From contig CM075938.1 of assembly GCA_038030265.1 (NCBI GenBank), positions 53,127,189 through 53,191,188 on the forward strand: 64,000 bases of DNA, given 5' to 3'. Every line of letters begins with the position of its first letter. Positions within the stretch are counted from its first letter, which is position 1. Below, in pieces: positions 1 through 11,700 of the stretch. A program made the translations under genes and the position numbers. A model generated the notes under the pieces. The model saw nothing but the letters and a program-made list of their open reading frames with translations, searched no databases and was not told the DNA's origin. The DNA is from Corythucha ciliata (lineage: Eukaryota; Arthropoda; Insecta; Hemiptera; Tingidae).

Positions 1-999
1 TTTTTTTAAATCAGAACAGTTTATCAGATTAGGAAATAGGGGGGTGCCAAAATTTATGAATTGCGTCTGTTTAGGGCTCTCGAGAGCCCTTGTTGCCTCA
101 AGAATCATTAGTTGAAAGATTCCACCGTCAGGTAGCCTTTGCATGTTCCACTCTTGTTCATTCTCCCGTGCCCACCCAACCCCATTCACCCGCCCACCAA
201 ACCGTTCGACCCCTCCACTCCACCCACCATGGATCTCGGGCGGATTCTCCTCGTAGCTTGAAAATGAATGGGAAGGAATTTCTCGAAGCTCCTGTCCACT
301 TCTCTTCTCCTAATATAAAGCGGCAACTGGCATTGTAGAGCGCGACTAGTTTGCATTCCTTCCATTTTGTGCGCTACGACACTCACATCCTGGTCCTCCC
401 CGCACGAGCTTGAGCGGCAAAAGCGAACCATGTTTTTATTTCGACATTATTGCAGATTGCAGAGTACAATGAAATTACTGTGGGCATTTTTATTTTATTT
501 TTAATTTTAATTGATTATTAAAGCCTCTTCTAAATCGACAGAGCTACGCACAAGTACTCAGCACCTTCCAGAATTCATTGTCTTTGGCTCATGTACGGAG
601 GAGATGGAGACGTGTCTGGAGTTGAAAAACGCTACACAATTTGATGAATACATTTTTTGTCGTTTTATTTTTATCACAATTCGTAGTATAGTTGGAATCT
701 TTTCGTTTTGAGCCCCGCTCCTCAACAGTTCCGCCACAGTTTATACTTCGCTGAAATGAATTATTGAGCGAAAAATACGACTATTTTTCCCCCCTTTTGT
801 TAAAAATGGGTTTAGAAGGAGATGAGTGACGGAATTCGGCTCTTCATAAAACGCTTAGCCGTTGAATAAGGCTATTGCATTTGAAAATTTTGTCTTAAAT
901 TCATTTGTTCATGAAGAGCGAATAAACCACTTTAACTTAGCCCTAAGTCCTAAAACGACGAAGGAATGAGCTAGGGGGGTAAAATTAATGGGGGAAGGG
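1..999. other. No gene recognised
   Basis: Only short open frames without recognisable motifs are present. The stretch from about 120 to 330 is pyrimidine-rich and could read as an 82-residue frame, but it has no domain, no splice context and no similarity I recognise. I see no repeat array here until about position 1000. Confidence 0.5.
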
Positions 1000-1905
1000 G
1001 TCCTTAGCTAATCGATAATTCATCGCTAAATGTAAATACATCGTTGATTCGCTGCTAAAATGGGTAAAAAATACTTGTTTTTTCGACATGAAGTTGCGAT
1101 TTTTTCATATTTAACTATGAGTTAGCGCTTTTCCCCCATTAAGTCATAGGTGTATAAGCGAATTAGGATTTTTCTCATTTCTAGCAACATAAATTCGCTG
1201 TTTTCTGCTGAAGTTGAGAAAAATTGCCAAGTCACGGCTAAAATGGAGGAAAAAGCGCTAACTCACACGCCAAAATTTGGAAGAAATCTGACATTCAAGG
1301 AAAAAATTAAGAACAAGTTAGTGCTAATTGACGGATAAAAATGAGAAGCTGAAATTGAGAGAACGCCAATTCACTATTTTTGGAGACAGCTTCATAGCTA
1401 AAATTGAGAAGAGGCACTAATTCGGGTCTAAAAATGAGAAAAGTGCTAATTCATTGCTATATTGTGTGAAAACAACATTGGCAATTTGCTGCTAAAATTG
1501 AGAAAATCGTTAATTCACTGCTAAAATGGAGAAAAAGTGCTAACTCAATGGCACGGTTGGAAATAACTTCGGAAAAGCTCTAATCCCCGGCTAAATTTAA
1601 GAAAATTGATAATTTGCGGGGCATTCTAAATTACAGCGAAAATTGAGAAAATTCACGGTTTCAACGGCCACTTTGCTGCTCAGATAAAGTGCTAAGTCAT
1701 GACTAAAGCAAAAGAAATGGCTAATTCGTGCCTAGTTTCGATAATAACTCTATTGTCGACTAAAATTTGTGAAAAGCGCTCATTCACAGCTAAAGTTCAG
1801 AAAACGCTAATCGCGGACCAAAATGAGAAACAGCTAATTCACGTTTAAAATTGAGAAAATACGCTAATTCTTGGCTTAAAAAGCAAAAATCGCTAGTTCA
1901 TGGCA
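1000..1905 (+). repeat. Degenerate ~30-bp tandem array (family 1)
   Basis: A run of imperfect units reads GCTAAAATTGAGAAAA, then a GCGCTAATTC or TTCACGG part, over and over. Unit length varies from about 25 to 35 bp and single units differ at many sites. The same family recurs in both orientations in much of the window. At the right edge (from 1903) sits a sequence of the type GGCAGAGGCCTAGCCAGC, which resembles a DNA-element end also found inverted at 16029-16067. Confidence 0.8.
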
Positions 1906-2389
1906 GAGGCCTAGCCAGCATTTGATCTAGGGGTGGGCAGCCTCTGACGTGAGAAAACAAGTCAGATGCATCCCAGTGCCTATTGCCGGTCTTTTTTGCA
2001 TTCTTTTTCGGAATTTCCGTCGAATAACTGACACCCCCCCCCCCCAGAAAGTGATATTTTTGGAATTGACTTTGGAATTTTCGTTTTTTTCAGCAACAGA
2101 ACAACCCCGACATTGGGTTTTCTGTGAGCCGCAGAACCGTGAAAATGGAGTAGGTTTTAGCTAGAAACCCCGCGAAATGATTTTTAGAGTGCGAAATCAA
2201 CGAACATTTTTTTTTTTTTTTTTTTTTAGCGAGTCAGACCCCGCAAAAATGGGTTTTTAGTACGCAAAACCCGTGAAATTAGCATATCAGGTTACAGCCC
2301 AATTTATTTTAGTGAGCGAAATTCGGTAAAAGGGGGCCCAATTTTATCCCGAGCCCGGGGGCCCGAACTTTAGTAAAGACGGCCCTGAT

Positions 2390-3000
2390 TTGGTGTTGGA
2401 GATTTGATTAAAACAAAAATCGTGGAATACGGCCCCGGAATCAAGAACATTGTACCAAAAAACCGTGGCATTTTTGCTCAATATCTGATCCAAAACCAAT
2501 CCTGCGCGTTTGGCTCTTTCTAAAACCAAATATCGCCATTTTTAGTCTATTTTAAATCCAAGTTTCGACCTTCGCATAACCAAATTTTACGCATTTAGCT
2601 CGTACAAATCCAAATTTTTGGGATTTTTGATCTCTCAAAAACATTAATTCCGTTGGTTTGGCTCTTTCAAACTCCAATTTCGCGGCCATTCGCTTTTTCA
2701 GAACTAAATCTCTTGTACTTGGCTCTTTCAAAACAAAATTTCGGATATTTAAGATTTATGATGATCCAATAAATTTCATGAGATCTTCCTATAATTTTGG
2801 TTAATGCGAAAACTAATTTGTCTCTGGCCTTTTCAGATGACAGTGTCACCAAGGAAATTCGCTCTTCCATAACCAATTGTCGTGATTTCGCTTCTTCAAA
2901 ACAGAATTTATGCGGTTACAAACACTAATTTCGCGTGTTTTTCCTCTTTCAAAAACAAAATATCGTGGCTTTAGCTCTTTCTAAAATCGGTTTCACTGCT
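2390..3000 (+). repeat. Degenerate ~29-bp array (family 2)
   Basis: Repeated imperfect units contain TTGGCTCTTTCAAAACCAAA followed by TTTCGCGG-like sequence. Related units recur at about 4200-4280, 12130-12690 and 63560-63665. No coding potential is visible. Confidence 0.7.
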
Positions 3001-3089
3001 CACTGGCGGATCCAAAGGGAGGGGGCCACAGAGAGGCCTTGATGGCCGTTCCCTTGGAGTTGAGGTCACTTGCGCAAAAAAAAAAACAA

Positions 3090-3380
3090 AAACATCAAAA
3101 CCTCCTTCAAAAGCCACCACGTCAAGTGCAAAATTTATGCGAAAGGTCTCGCCAAGGGCAAACTTTAAGCGAAACGTCACATTGTGAGGAAAAAAACTGT
3201 TTCGAAAGGCCGCGGCACAACGATGCAAACTATATAAGCAAAATGCCCCACGGCGGGCAAAACGCAACATTCGGGAAAACACTCACGTGAATCGCCACGT
3301 TCAACGTAAAATTTACGTGAAATGCTGCATCAAGGACCACAAATATGCGCAATGCTTTACCAAGAGCAATGTTAAGGTGA
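3090..3380 (+). repeat. Degenerate ~27-bp array (family 3)
   Basis: Units contain GGGCAAAATTTATGCGAAA, then a CCACGTCAA-like part, with strong divergence between copies. The short open frames here on both strands are by-products of the periodicity. Confidence 0.55.
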
Positions 3381-4000
3381 CATATATTGTTCATTTTATG
3401 AAAAAAAACTCGTTAGTTTCACGACAAAATTGTCAATTTCATAACGAAATTATCTGTTTCTTGAGAAAACTTTCAATTTTATAAGACATCTTAAACTTAT
3501 GAGCATAATGGTTGATTTTATGAGGAAATTGTCGGTTTTTAAAGGAAATTATCAGTTTTAAGAGGAAATTGTCTATTTTATGAGGAAATTGTATATTTCA
3601 CGAGGAAGTTGTTAATGTTAAGAGGAAAAAATAATTAATGTTATGGGGAAATTGTCTATATTATAGGAAAATTGATAATTTTACATGGAATTTTTCAATT
3701 TTTTGAGGAAATTGCATATTTTATGAGAAAATCGTATCTTTTATGAGGAAATGGTCGATTTTATGAGGAAGTTGTCAATTTTAAGAGGAAATTGTCTATT
3801 TTATGAGGAAATTGTATATTTCATGAGGAAGTTGTTAATTTTTTGAGGAAAAAATAATTAATTTTATATGGAAATTGTTCATTTTATGGGTTCATTGATA
3901 ATTTTCTGAGTAAATTTTCAATTTTATCAAGAAATTGCATATTTTATGAGGAAATCGTATATTTTTTGAGGTAAGATAATCAATTTTATGGGGAAATTGT
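3380..4000 (+). repeat. Degenerate ~20-bp AT-rich array (family 4)
   Basis: About thirty imperfect units of ATTTTATGAGGAAATTGTCA follow one another, some nearly perfect (for example 3720-3830). This is a minisatellite-like array without coding potential. Confidence 0.8.
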
Positions 4001-4353
4001 CCCCATAAATGTGTAATTAGACGCGAAATTGCATTTTCCATGGGAGCAATAACCGCAAACTTTCAGTTTTGAATTATGAGTTCGGATCGATAAACGGTCT
4101 GAAAATTGTAAGTTACCGAAGTATTTTCCGCAAAATTACAGTTGGAAGGGGGGAGGTGACAAAAAAATGCCACTGAATTGAGCTTTCAAGGTTGCATTGC
4201 AAGTGCAAAATTGTGCGGGATTTAGCTCTTTTCTAACCCCAAATTTCGCGAATCTAGATCTTTTAGAAACCATGAATTTTGCGTGGTTACCTCCATAAAT
4301 TACTAAACTTTTCGGGGTTTGCTCCCTGCGCCCCCCATCTGCAGATCCGTTCA

Positions 4354-5640
4354 GAACCGTACCGAGGTAGTGGCGAGTATTGGGTGGACCGGCGCCCCCC
4401 CCCCCCGAATAGCTCGAAGATGGAAAAATTAGGATTTTTAGATTTTATGTTCATGGTTGAAAGTACGTGGAAAGGAGTCTTGGCATCCGGTTGGACGGGG
4501 ATTTGGCTCCTTTCGATGATTTTCAGTCCATCCGTCCTCCAAACAACCAATTTTCTTGCTGAATCGTGATCAAGCGCTTGTTTATCAATTTGTTAACGCT
4601 AATTAGTGCGTTTTCTCATTTATATTTGCGAGTTAGCGATTTACCTAGGCCAATTCTAGACGCGGACTTGGTCAAGAACAGCACATTATGGCGTTTTACT
4701 TTATTTTAGCTATAAAAAGGGCTCTGTACTCCGCGATAGCACTCTAGCTCACTTCATAGCAAACATCTGTAAAAAGAGCTGATCCGCGGAATATAATTTT
4801 GAAAACACTAATTACGGCTGAAATTGGGAAAAATCGCTAATTAAAGACTAAAATGAGAAAAACCCCTAATTTACGGCTCAAATTGTGACAAAAGGATGAT
4901 TCGCGATTAAAAATGTAGACAAATCAATATAATTTGAGGATAATAATGAGGAACAGTGCTTAAATCCGTGAATAAAATGTAGCAAAAGCGCTAATTCACG
5001 GTTAAAATTGAGAAAAGCGCTAATTCGCTGGTAAAATTAATAAAAAAGGGCCGATTCTGAGAGAAAAGCGCTAATTCGGGACTAAAATGAAGTAAACGCC
5101 AATTCGCGACTCTTTAACGAAGAAATCTTCTAGACCAAAATTTAGAAAAGGCTCTATAACTAATAGCCAAGAGTGGAAAAAGCCGCTATAATTCGTGGCA
5201 AATAAACGCTAATTCATGACTACGAGCGTTTGAAATGAAAAAGCTAATTTACGGCTAAAATGCAGAAAAACTCAAATATCCAGGTAAAATTGAGAAAAAT
5301 ACGCTAATTCAAGGTCATTCAAACCGCTAATTGGCGGTTAAAATTGAGAGAATGCCAATTCGCGGCCTTCTGGTGAATGCAACTTTAAGGCTAAAATAAT
5401 GGAAAAGCGCTAATTCGTGACTAAGAGTGAAGAAAACACTTATTCGCAGCTAAAATGAAGAAAACGCTAATTCGCTACTGAAATGGAGAAAAGTATCCAA
5501 TTCAAGGCTTGAATGTGAGAAAAAGTGCTCATTCGCGGTTTTAAACTGAGAAAAAGCGCTAATCTGCGAATAACGTGTGGAAAAAGCGCTGATTAGCGGC
5601 TAAAAATCAGAATGAGCCATAATTTAACGCTACGCGTGGT
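4354..5640 (+). repeat. Composite repeat: conserved lead sequence plus family-1 array
   Basis: The stretch opens with CGTACCGAGGTAGTGGCGAG, then a roughly 200-bp non-repetitive part that includes TTGGCTCCTTTCGATGATTT near 4502. A family-1 array runs from about 4795 to 5640. The same lead part occurs near 10358 and 22711, each time followed by the same array in the same orientation. No terminal sequence is evident on the right. Confidence 0.6.
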
Positions 5641-5910
5641 GTTGATTTCATTCTATTTGTCAAAATTAGGTACTAAAATCTCCAGTTTTCTACACTTGTA
5701 GATCACTCACTAGCGAAAAAATGAAAGTACCTACTATTCATTAACGTCGTTTTTCACTGTAATTTTCCATCTTAAAAGCCTGTAACACATGACAGGGGGG
5801 ATTACTGTCCATAAGGGGGGGGGGGAATTTCGCGTCTAGCTATCCGGGGGGGGGGGAAGAGGCCGCTGTACAAAAGTAAGTTATTTTCCGATTTCCTATA
5901 GATCTATAGG

Positions 5911-7795
5911 CAGTGGCGGAACAACACCTATCGGGGCCCAGGGCGGAAATCTTTAGGAGGCCCTTCAATCTCTAATTAAACTAGAAATACTTTTTAGTAG
6001 CGTTGAAGTACATATTTTTCTCAATTTTAGCTACGAAATTGCCTCCGAAAACCGTATACGTGCGTTTTCTCAATTTAAACTGCGAATGAGCGTTTTTTCT
6101 CAATTCTACTAGCATATTTTAATAGCTATAATACTGCGAATTAAAGCTTTTTCCTCAATTTTATCCGCGAATTAGCTCATTTTCTCATTTTTAGACGCGA
6201 ATCGGCGCTTTTTATAAGCTCTTAGCCGTGAAGTTGCCTCAAGAATCTGCAAATTGGGTAGCGTTGCTCTTTCCCAATTTTATCCGCAAATTAGCACGTT
6301 TTCTAAATTTAAGCCGCGAATTGACGCTTTTTTCCATTTTAAACGTCAATTCGTGTTTTTCTGTCTTTGTTACCCGCGAATTAGCACTTTTTCATAGTTT
6401 TAGCCGCTTGGATTAGCGGTTTTTCTCAATTCTATTCCCCAAGTTGCCTCAGGAATCCGCGAGTTGGTGTTCTCTCAATTTCACCTGTGAATTCGCCTTT
6501 TTTACCCTCAATTTCAGCAGCGAATGAGCACATTTCTTAATTTAGGCTGCGAATTATAGCACTTTTTGTCGATTTTATCTGTAAAATCACAATTTTTCAT
6601 AGGTACCTTAGCTGGGAATTAGAGTTTTCCTCTATTTTTAGACTCAAATTCGCGTTGTTCATTTTTTTAACCGTGAATTGGCGTTTTTTCAGTTTTAGCC
6701 GCGTGAAAAGAGCGTTTTTTCTCCGTGTCAGCCCCGAAGTTGCCCCAAGAATCGGCGAGTTGGCGTTTTCTCATTTTCAAGCTGTGAATCAGCGTTTTTT
6801 CCTCGATTTTAGCACAGTGACTAAGCACATTTCTTAATTTTAGCTGCGAATTATAGCACTTTTTCTAGATTTTATCCGTAAAATTGCGATTTTACTACTA
6901 CTACTACTAACTATCGTTTTTCTCCACTTTTAGACGCGAATTCGCGTTTTTGTCTATTTCACTCGTGAATTAGCGCTTTTTCTCAATTTTAGTCCCAATG
7001 TTGACCCAAGAATCCATGAGTTGGCGTTTCTCCCCAGAGCTGTGAATTCCCTTTTTTTCTCAATTTTTATAGCTGCTAAATTGTAGCACTTTATCATAAT
7101 TTTAGCTTGTTTCTTCATTTTTAAGACGCGAATTCGTTTTTTTTTTTTCTTTTTTGTCCTTGAATTAGGGCTTTTTTCAGTTTTAGCCGCGTGAATAAGT
7201 GCAGTCCCGAGTTTGCCCCCAAGAATTCGTGATTTTGCGTTGTCTCAATGTCAGCTGTGAACTAGGGATATTTCTTAAGTTTTAAAGCCGCATGTTGTTG
7301 CGCTTAATCACAATTCTAGCCGAGAATTAGCGTCTTTCTTCATTTTTGGCCGAAAGAACTAGTTTTGCAAAATTTCAGGCATTTTTCTCAATTTTAGCGT
7401 TTTTCCCCTTCAATTTCAGCTGCAAACTAGCACTTTTTGTGTATTCTTTCCACAAATTCGCGTTTCTTAACTAATTTTTCTCCCTTATTCTACCCATCGA
7501 ATTACCGTTTGTCTCCGACCGTTAGTCGAAGAAACTAGTCGGCAAATGGAATAACAATTTTTAAAAAATAGGAGTTTTCTCAATTTCAGCTGAGAATTAA
7601 CTATTTTTTCTCAATATTAACAACCGCTTTTATAGAAATTTTTCTCAATTTCAGCCGCGAATCAGCGTTTTACTCAATTGTACAAGCGATTTTAGCCATT
7701 CTTTCTACTTAAAAAGCCCAATTTTTTCATGTTTAAGCTTTTCAGGGGCCTCATCCGAACGGGGGCCCGGGGCGGTCCGCCCCCCCTCGCCCCTG
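5911..7795 (-). repeat. Composite repeat element, inverted copy, with family-1 array
   Basis: The left edge reads CAGTGGCGGAACAACACCTA and is followed by a GGGGCCCAGGGCGG block. The interior is a family-1 array in reverse orientation (CTCAATTTTAGCCGCGAATT-type units, about 5990-7735). The right edge, read on the minus strand, is TAGCGTACCGAGGCAGGGGC followed by a GGGCGGACCGCCCCGGGCC block and AAAAGCTTAAACATG. Both edges match, in mirror orientation, those of the copy at 10358-12087, so this is a dispersed unit with defined ends. No transposase frame is present. Confidence 0.65.
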
Positions 7796-7808
7796 CCTCG
7801 GTACGCTA

Positions 7809-8794
7809 GAGGTTCTAGGATCTGGATATCTGATTCACTTTCCCTTCCATTTGTATCTCTTAACTTTCCCTTCTCTTCTCTTTTTATTCACACCTCTCGT
7901 TTCTTTAATGGTGGCTGCATGAGCTGACGGGTGGTGGCGATCGCCCCCCCCCCCTCATAAAACCGCCCCTGGGCGAAATTTCAAGATTTTTTTTTTTTTT
8001 TTAAGGGAAAATGTTCAGTTTTAATGCTCTAATTAGCCAGTTTGAAAGGGGTAAATGGTCGGTTTGCGAGTATATAGCTTTCGATTTCGAGGATTGCACA
8101 GTCCTCGCTACGCCCTTGAATGTATTATGTAGTGTAGAAAGCACCTGATTCAATTGTTTTAGAGCTAGAAACATCCTAAAAATGGACCTGTGTTCACCGT
8201 AATTATTTATTTACTTACTTTCTAGATTATGTCTGTGTGTATAGTTTTCTATGTACGTCCAGCGTTATAACAACGTATTTTTGCGTCCTTGGAAGTTTTA
8301 AGACCTTATAGTTTCTTTTGTTATTTTGAGTTTTACAGTGTATGTGTAGTTCTCTCATTCATTGAAATAGTTTCCCATTTTTGCACTTAAACATCCCCAC
8401 CCCCACCCCCTCCTTACATTTGTTTCTCATCCCAGTCATTGAATCCGCGAACGAAAATCAATTTCGCGCTTGCGCCCCTTTACAGTCACAGTCTGTACGA
8501 CCTTTCGCATTGAATTCCGCGTTTCGAAAACGTAACAGTAGTAGAAGTCGCAGTTTGTGGTGGTTTATTAGAGAGGAATAAAGAAGAAATACGACGCTTC
8601 TTCTCAAGGCTGTATTTCTTGTTTTCTACCGCTAACCCGTCCCTCCCCGGTACCAATACAATTCGTCGTTGCTGCCGGAAAAGGAAAATACGGAACGCAT
8701 TTCGCCGGTATAGTCGGTCCGAACCGTTAAAAAGCGTCTGGTCGGTTGGTGTTGATATTTTTTCAAGCGTGAAAAAGTTTTTATTGTTGTAACA
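7809..8794. other. Upstream region of the LEA-like gene, no coding feature recognised
   Basis: Between the composite repeat and the first ATG of the LEA-like gene there is a pyrimidine-rich segment (7850-7905), a C tract near 7945 and an AT-rich segment. From about 8430 to 8780 the sequence is less repetitive and richer in CpG, so the promoter and 5' UTR of the gene starting at 8795 probably lie here. I see no clear TATA box or initiator. Confidence 0.4.
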
Positions 8795-11700
8795 ATGTTC
8801 GGCGGACTTGGAGGAGGTAAGTACGAGGTTTTTGTATTTATTTGCAATTTTTTTTTTTTCACGATAAATTTACCAATCGGACAAACCAAATTCTCATCTG
8901 TCAGCTAGCTGAAGAGAAGATTTTTTATTTGATTCAACGCTCGTATTTTATTTAAGCGTTAGTAGGGCGAAAGGAGCCAAATCGATAAAAGTTAACACAA
9001 CCTTCAGGAAGATTAAATTTTTAGTAAAAAAGAACATAGCGAGTTTATACCGTCCGTGTATTTCAGTGAACACAAATTAACTAACACTAACAGAAAAAGT
9101 TGTGTATCGCGTTTTAGTATTCACGGATTAAGCCAATGATGAATTAACTTGGTGGAACGGTCGTTTGACCACTTAATTGCGGTTAGGGTGAAGTTTGAAG
9201 AGACCTTGATGGTACTCAAGGGCATCAAAAGCCAACGATCCGCTACTAAGTAGGGGAAAAGGGATAGATTGAAATCTTTTGGTGGTGGCGGTGGGGGGGG
9301 GGCATTAGCAGTTCAAACGCACTCTCGCTAACTCAATTTGTCTATTTGTATTAAATTCCTATGTCGAGGAGAGCTACAAAGCACCTCTTTTGTTCTGTCA
9401 AAAAAGAATTATTTTAAACGATCCCTTTGAAAACAAAAACAAAACAAAAAACAGAATGCCTGCCCATCCGGGGCAAGGTCAGTCCTCTTAAATGGCATCT
9501 TTTGAGCCTTTGTGCCTTTTTTCTGTCTCGAAAAAATGAAACGGTTAAAAATAAATTAGACGGGCCTTGATTTTAAAAAAAGCGCTAGAAAAAAAATGTA
9601 AAAAAAAAAAAAAAAAACTTGGGACCCCGAGGCGTCCAATCAAGGAATTCCAAAATAAATTGGATGTAAAAGGACGTATGAGATCACTTTTGATTACTAC
9701 CTTTGTTCTCGCTACTTCAAGGTTGGGAGTACCTTATACTCGTGACTGTGGATCTTCGCAATTCATTCGAATTCACTCAAAAATGAATTCTTTGAGTGAA
9801 GATAATCGGAAAATGACCCGTCCCCTGTTGATAGGATAGGGAGGGCGAAGTTATGCATCTTGCGGAAAGGGCCCGAAACAAGAACAAAGACTTTGGAAGA
9901 ACCAGATCAGAGTCGAAGTGAAAAAACAAAAAACAGAAAAAAAAACTGAATATAAGTAATTAGAAGCCTTCAAAAAGCCTGAGAATCGAATTTAAGAGAC
10001 TGTTGAACAGAGGCGGCGGAAGTCAGCCGGCATTGGGGGAGCGAGAATCTGAGCAGTTCAGATTTACCCCCCCCCCCTCCCTATAGAAAATACGATTTTG
10101 TGAATCAATTATGTCTACATGTGCAAAAATACAATTCTTGAGGTAAAAATTCCAAATTCTTCGCAAACTCACCGCCTCTTCATGAAATTCTCTTGTTTCT
10201 GGGTTAATTTTCCTAGGTAATTTGAGTCCTGAGACACAGTTTTACCTGATAAATGACGTGTTATAAGCTAAATCGGCTACATCGGCCATAAAATGGCGTA
10301 TTCACACTACTCAGAGCAGAAAATTAGTGTGAAAAAGCAAAGGGTGTGCCGTGAAGAGTAGCGCCCGAGGCAATGGCGAGGGGGGTGGGCCGCCCCGGGC
10401 CACCTATCAGAGAGGGCCTCCGAAAAGCTTAAATATGGAAAAATGTTGACTTTTAGGTTCATGTTCATAGATTTAAAGAACGTGAAAAGGAGTTTTGGTA
10501 TACAATTGGACAGTGACTTGGCTCCTTTCGACGATTTTCAGTCCATCCGACTTGGAGAAATAGAACGTTTACTGGTGATCAGCAAACAGTGTGGATAAAT
10601 ATCGATCGAGCCCACGAAATCGCCGCAGTTCTGACGGGTAAAATTGAGAAAATTTGTGCCTTCTGGAAGCAAATTCTTGGCTAAAATAGAGAGAAAATGC
10701 ACTGATTCCCAAGTTTCTTTAGGTCCTTAAGCAGATAAAATTTAGAACGCTCTCTAATTTGCCGATGTAGTGGGGCGAGTAGGCGGCGAAAAAGTTGGAA
10801 AAAGTGCTAATATTCGTGGCTAAAACTGCAAAAAAGCGCTCATCCCAGGTTTTTCGATGCAACTTCCAGACCATAGTTTGGATAAAAATCGCTGATTCTC
10901 GGTGATATAGTGGCAATTTTACAGCTAAAATGTACCCAAAAACCGCTAATTTGCTGTTTTTGGGCCAAGCCCACGGCTAAAATTGAGAAAAATCGCCTAA
11001 TCCGTCGATGAAATTGAGTAAAAGCGCTAATTCGCGAATAACCTGTAGGAAAAACGTTAATTTGCGGATAAAAATTTTAAAAATCACTCATTGGCGGCTA
11101 AAATTGAGAAAACGTCAATCCGTATCTTCTAGTCAGAAATGAAATGGCCGATGTGGGCCTAAAATGTAAAACAAACGCCCTTAATCACTGACGTATGACA
11201 TGACGAATGACGTATGACATGCACTGTCCGGATAGGTGCAGTTTGAGTTCCGAGAGGAGGGGATTTCTCCTGGGTGGATTCGCTTTTTTGCGTGGACTCC
11301 CGAGATAGCTCAGTTGGTTAGAGCACCTGGCGCGAAACTAGGAGGTCGTGGGTTCGAATCCCACCTGCTGTGGGGGGGGGGGGGCAATTTTTTCTCGGAA
11401 CTCAAAACAAGTAAAGAATAGTAATTATTTAATTTAAAGATTAATTTCTTTGTTTTCAGCCTTCCCACTCCCTCGTATTCACAGTTGTGACTAGGGTGGT
11501 GAGGTGAGGAGGGGAGTACCCCCCTAATTGTCCGTAGAAAAGGGACGTAAAACAAACGCCTTACTCACGGCTAATATTGAAAAAATCACTATAGCGCGGC
11601 TAAAATTAAAGAAAACTCCAAGGCCCGATTTCACCAACTTCTTAAACCAAGATCAACAACTAATCGCGATTAGAATGTAAACACTTATATCAGAATTCGT

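Noticed and set aside
4795..7735. Regular ~30-bp repeats resembling a CRISPR array
   Set aside because: The units are contiguous and diverged, with no constant repeat and variable spacer, in both orientations, and in a eukaryotic genome with introns. They are degenerate minisatellite arrays.
8156..8171. Sixteen bases identical to the start of the engineered Cas9 guide-RNA scaffold (GTTTTAGAGCTAGAAA)
   Set aside because: The match stops after 16 bases and the rest of the scaffold is absent. It lies in AT-rich sequence of a kind where TTTTAG and CTAGAAA strings are frequent. Chance is the simple explanation.
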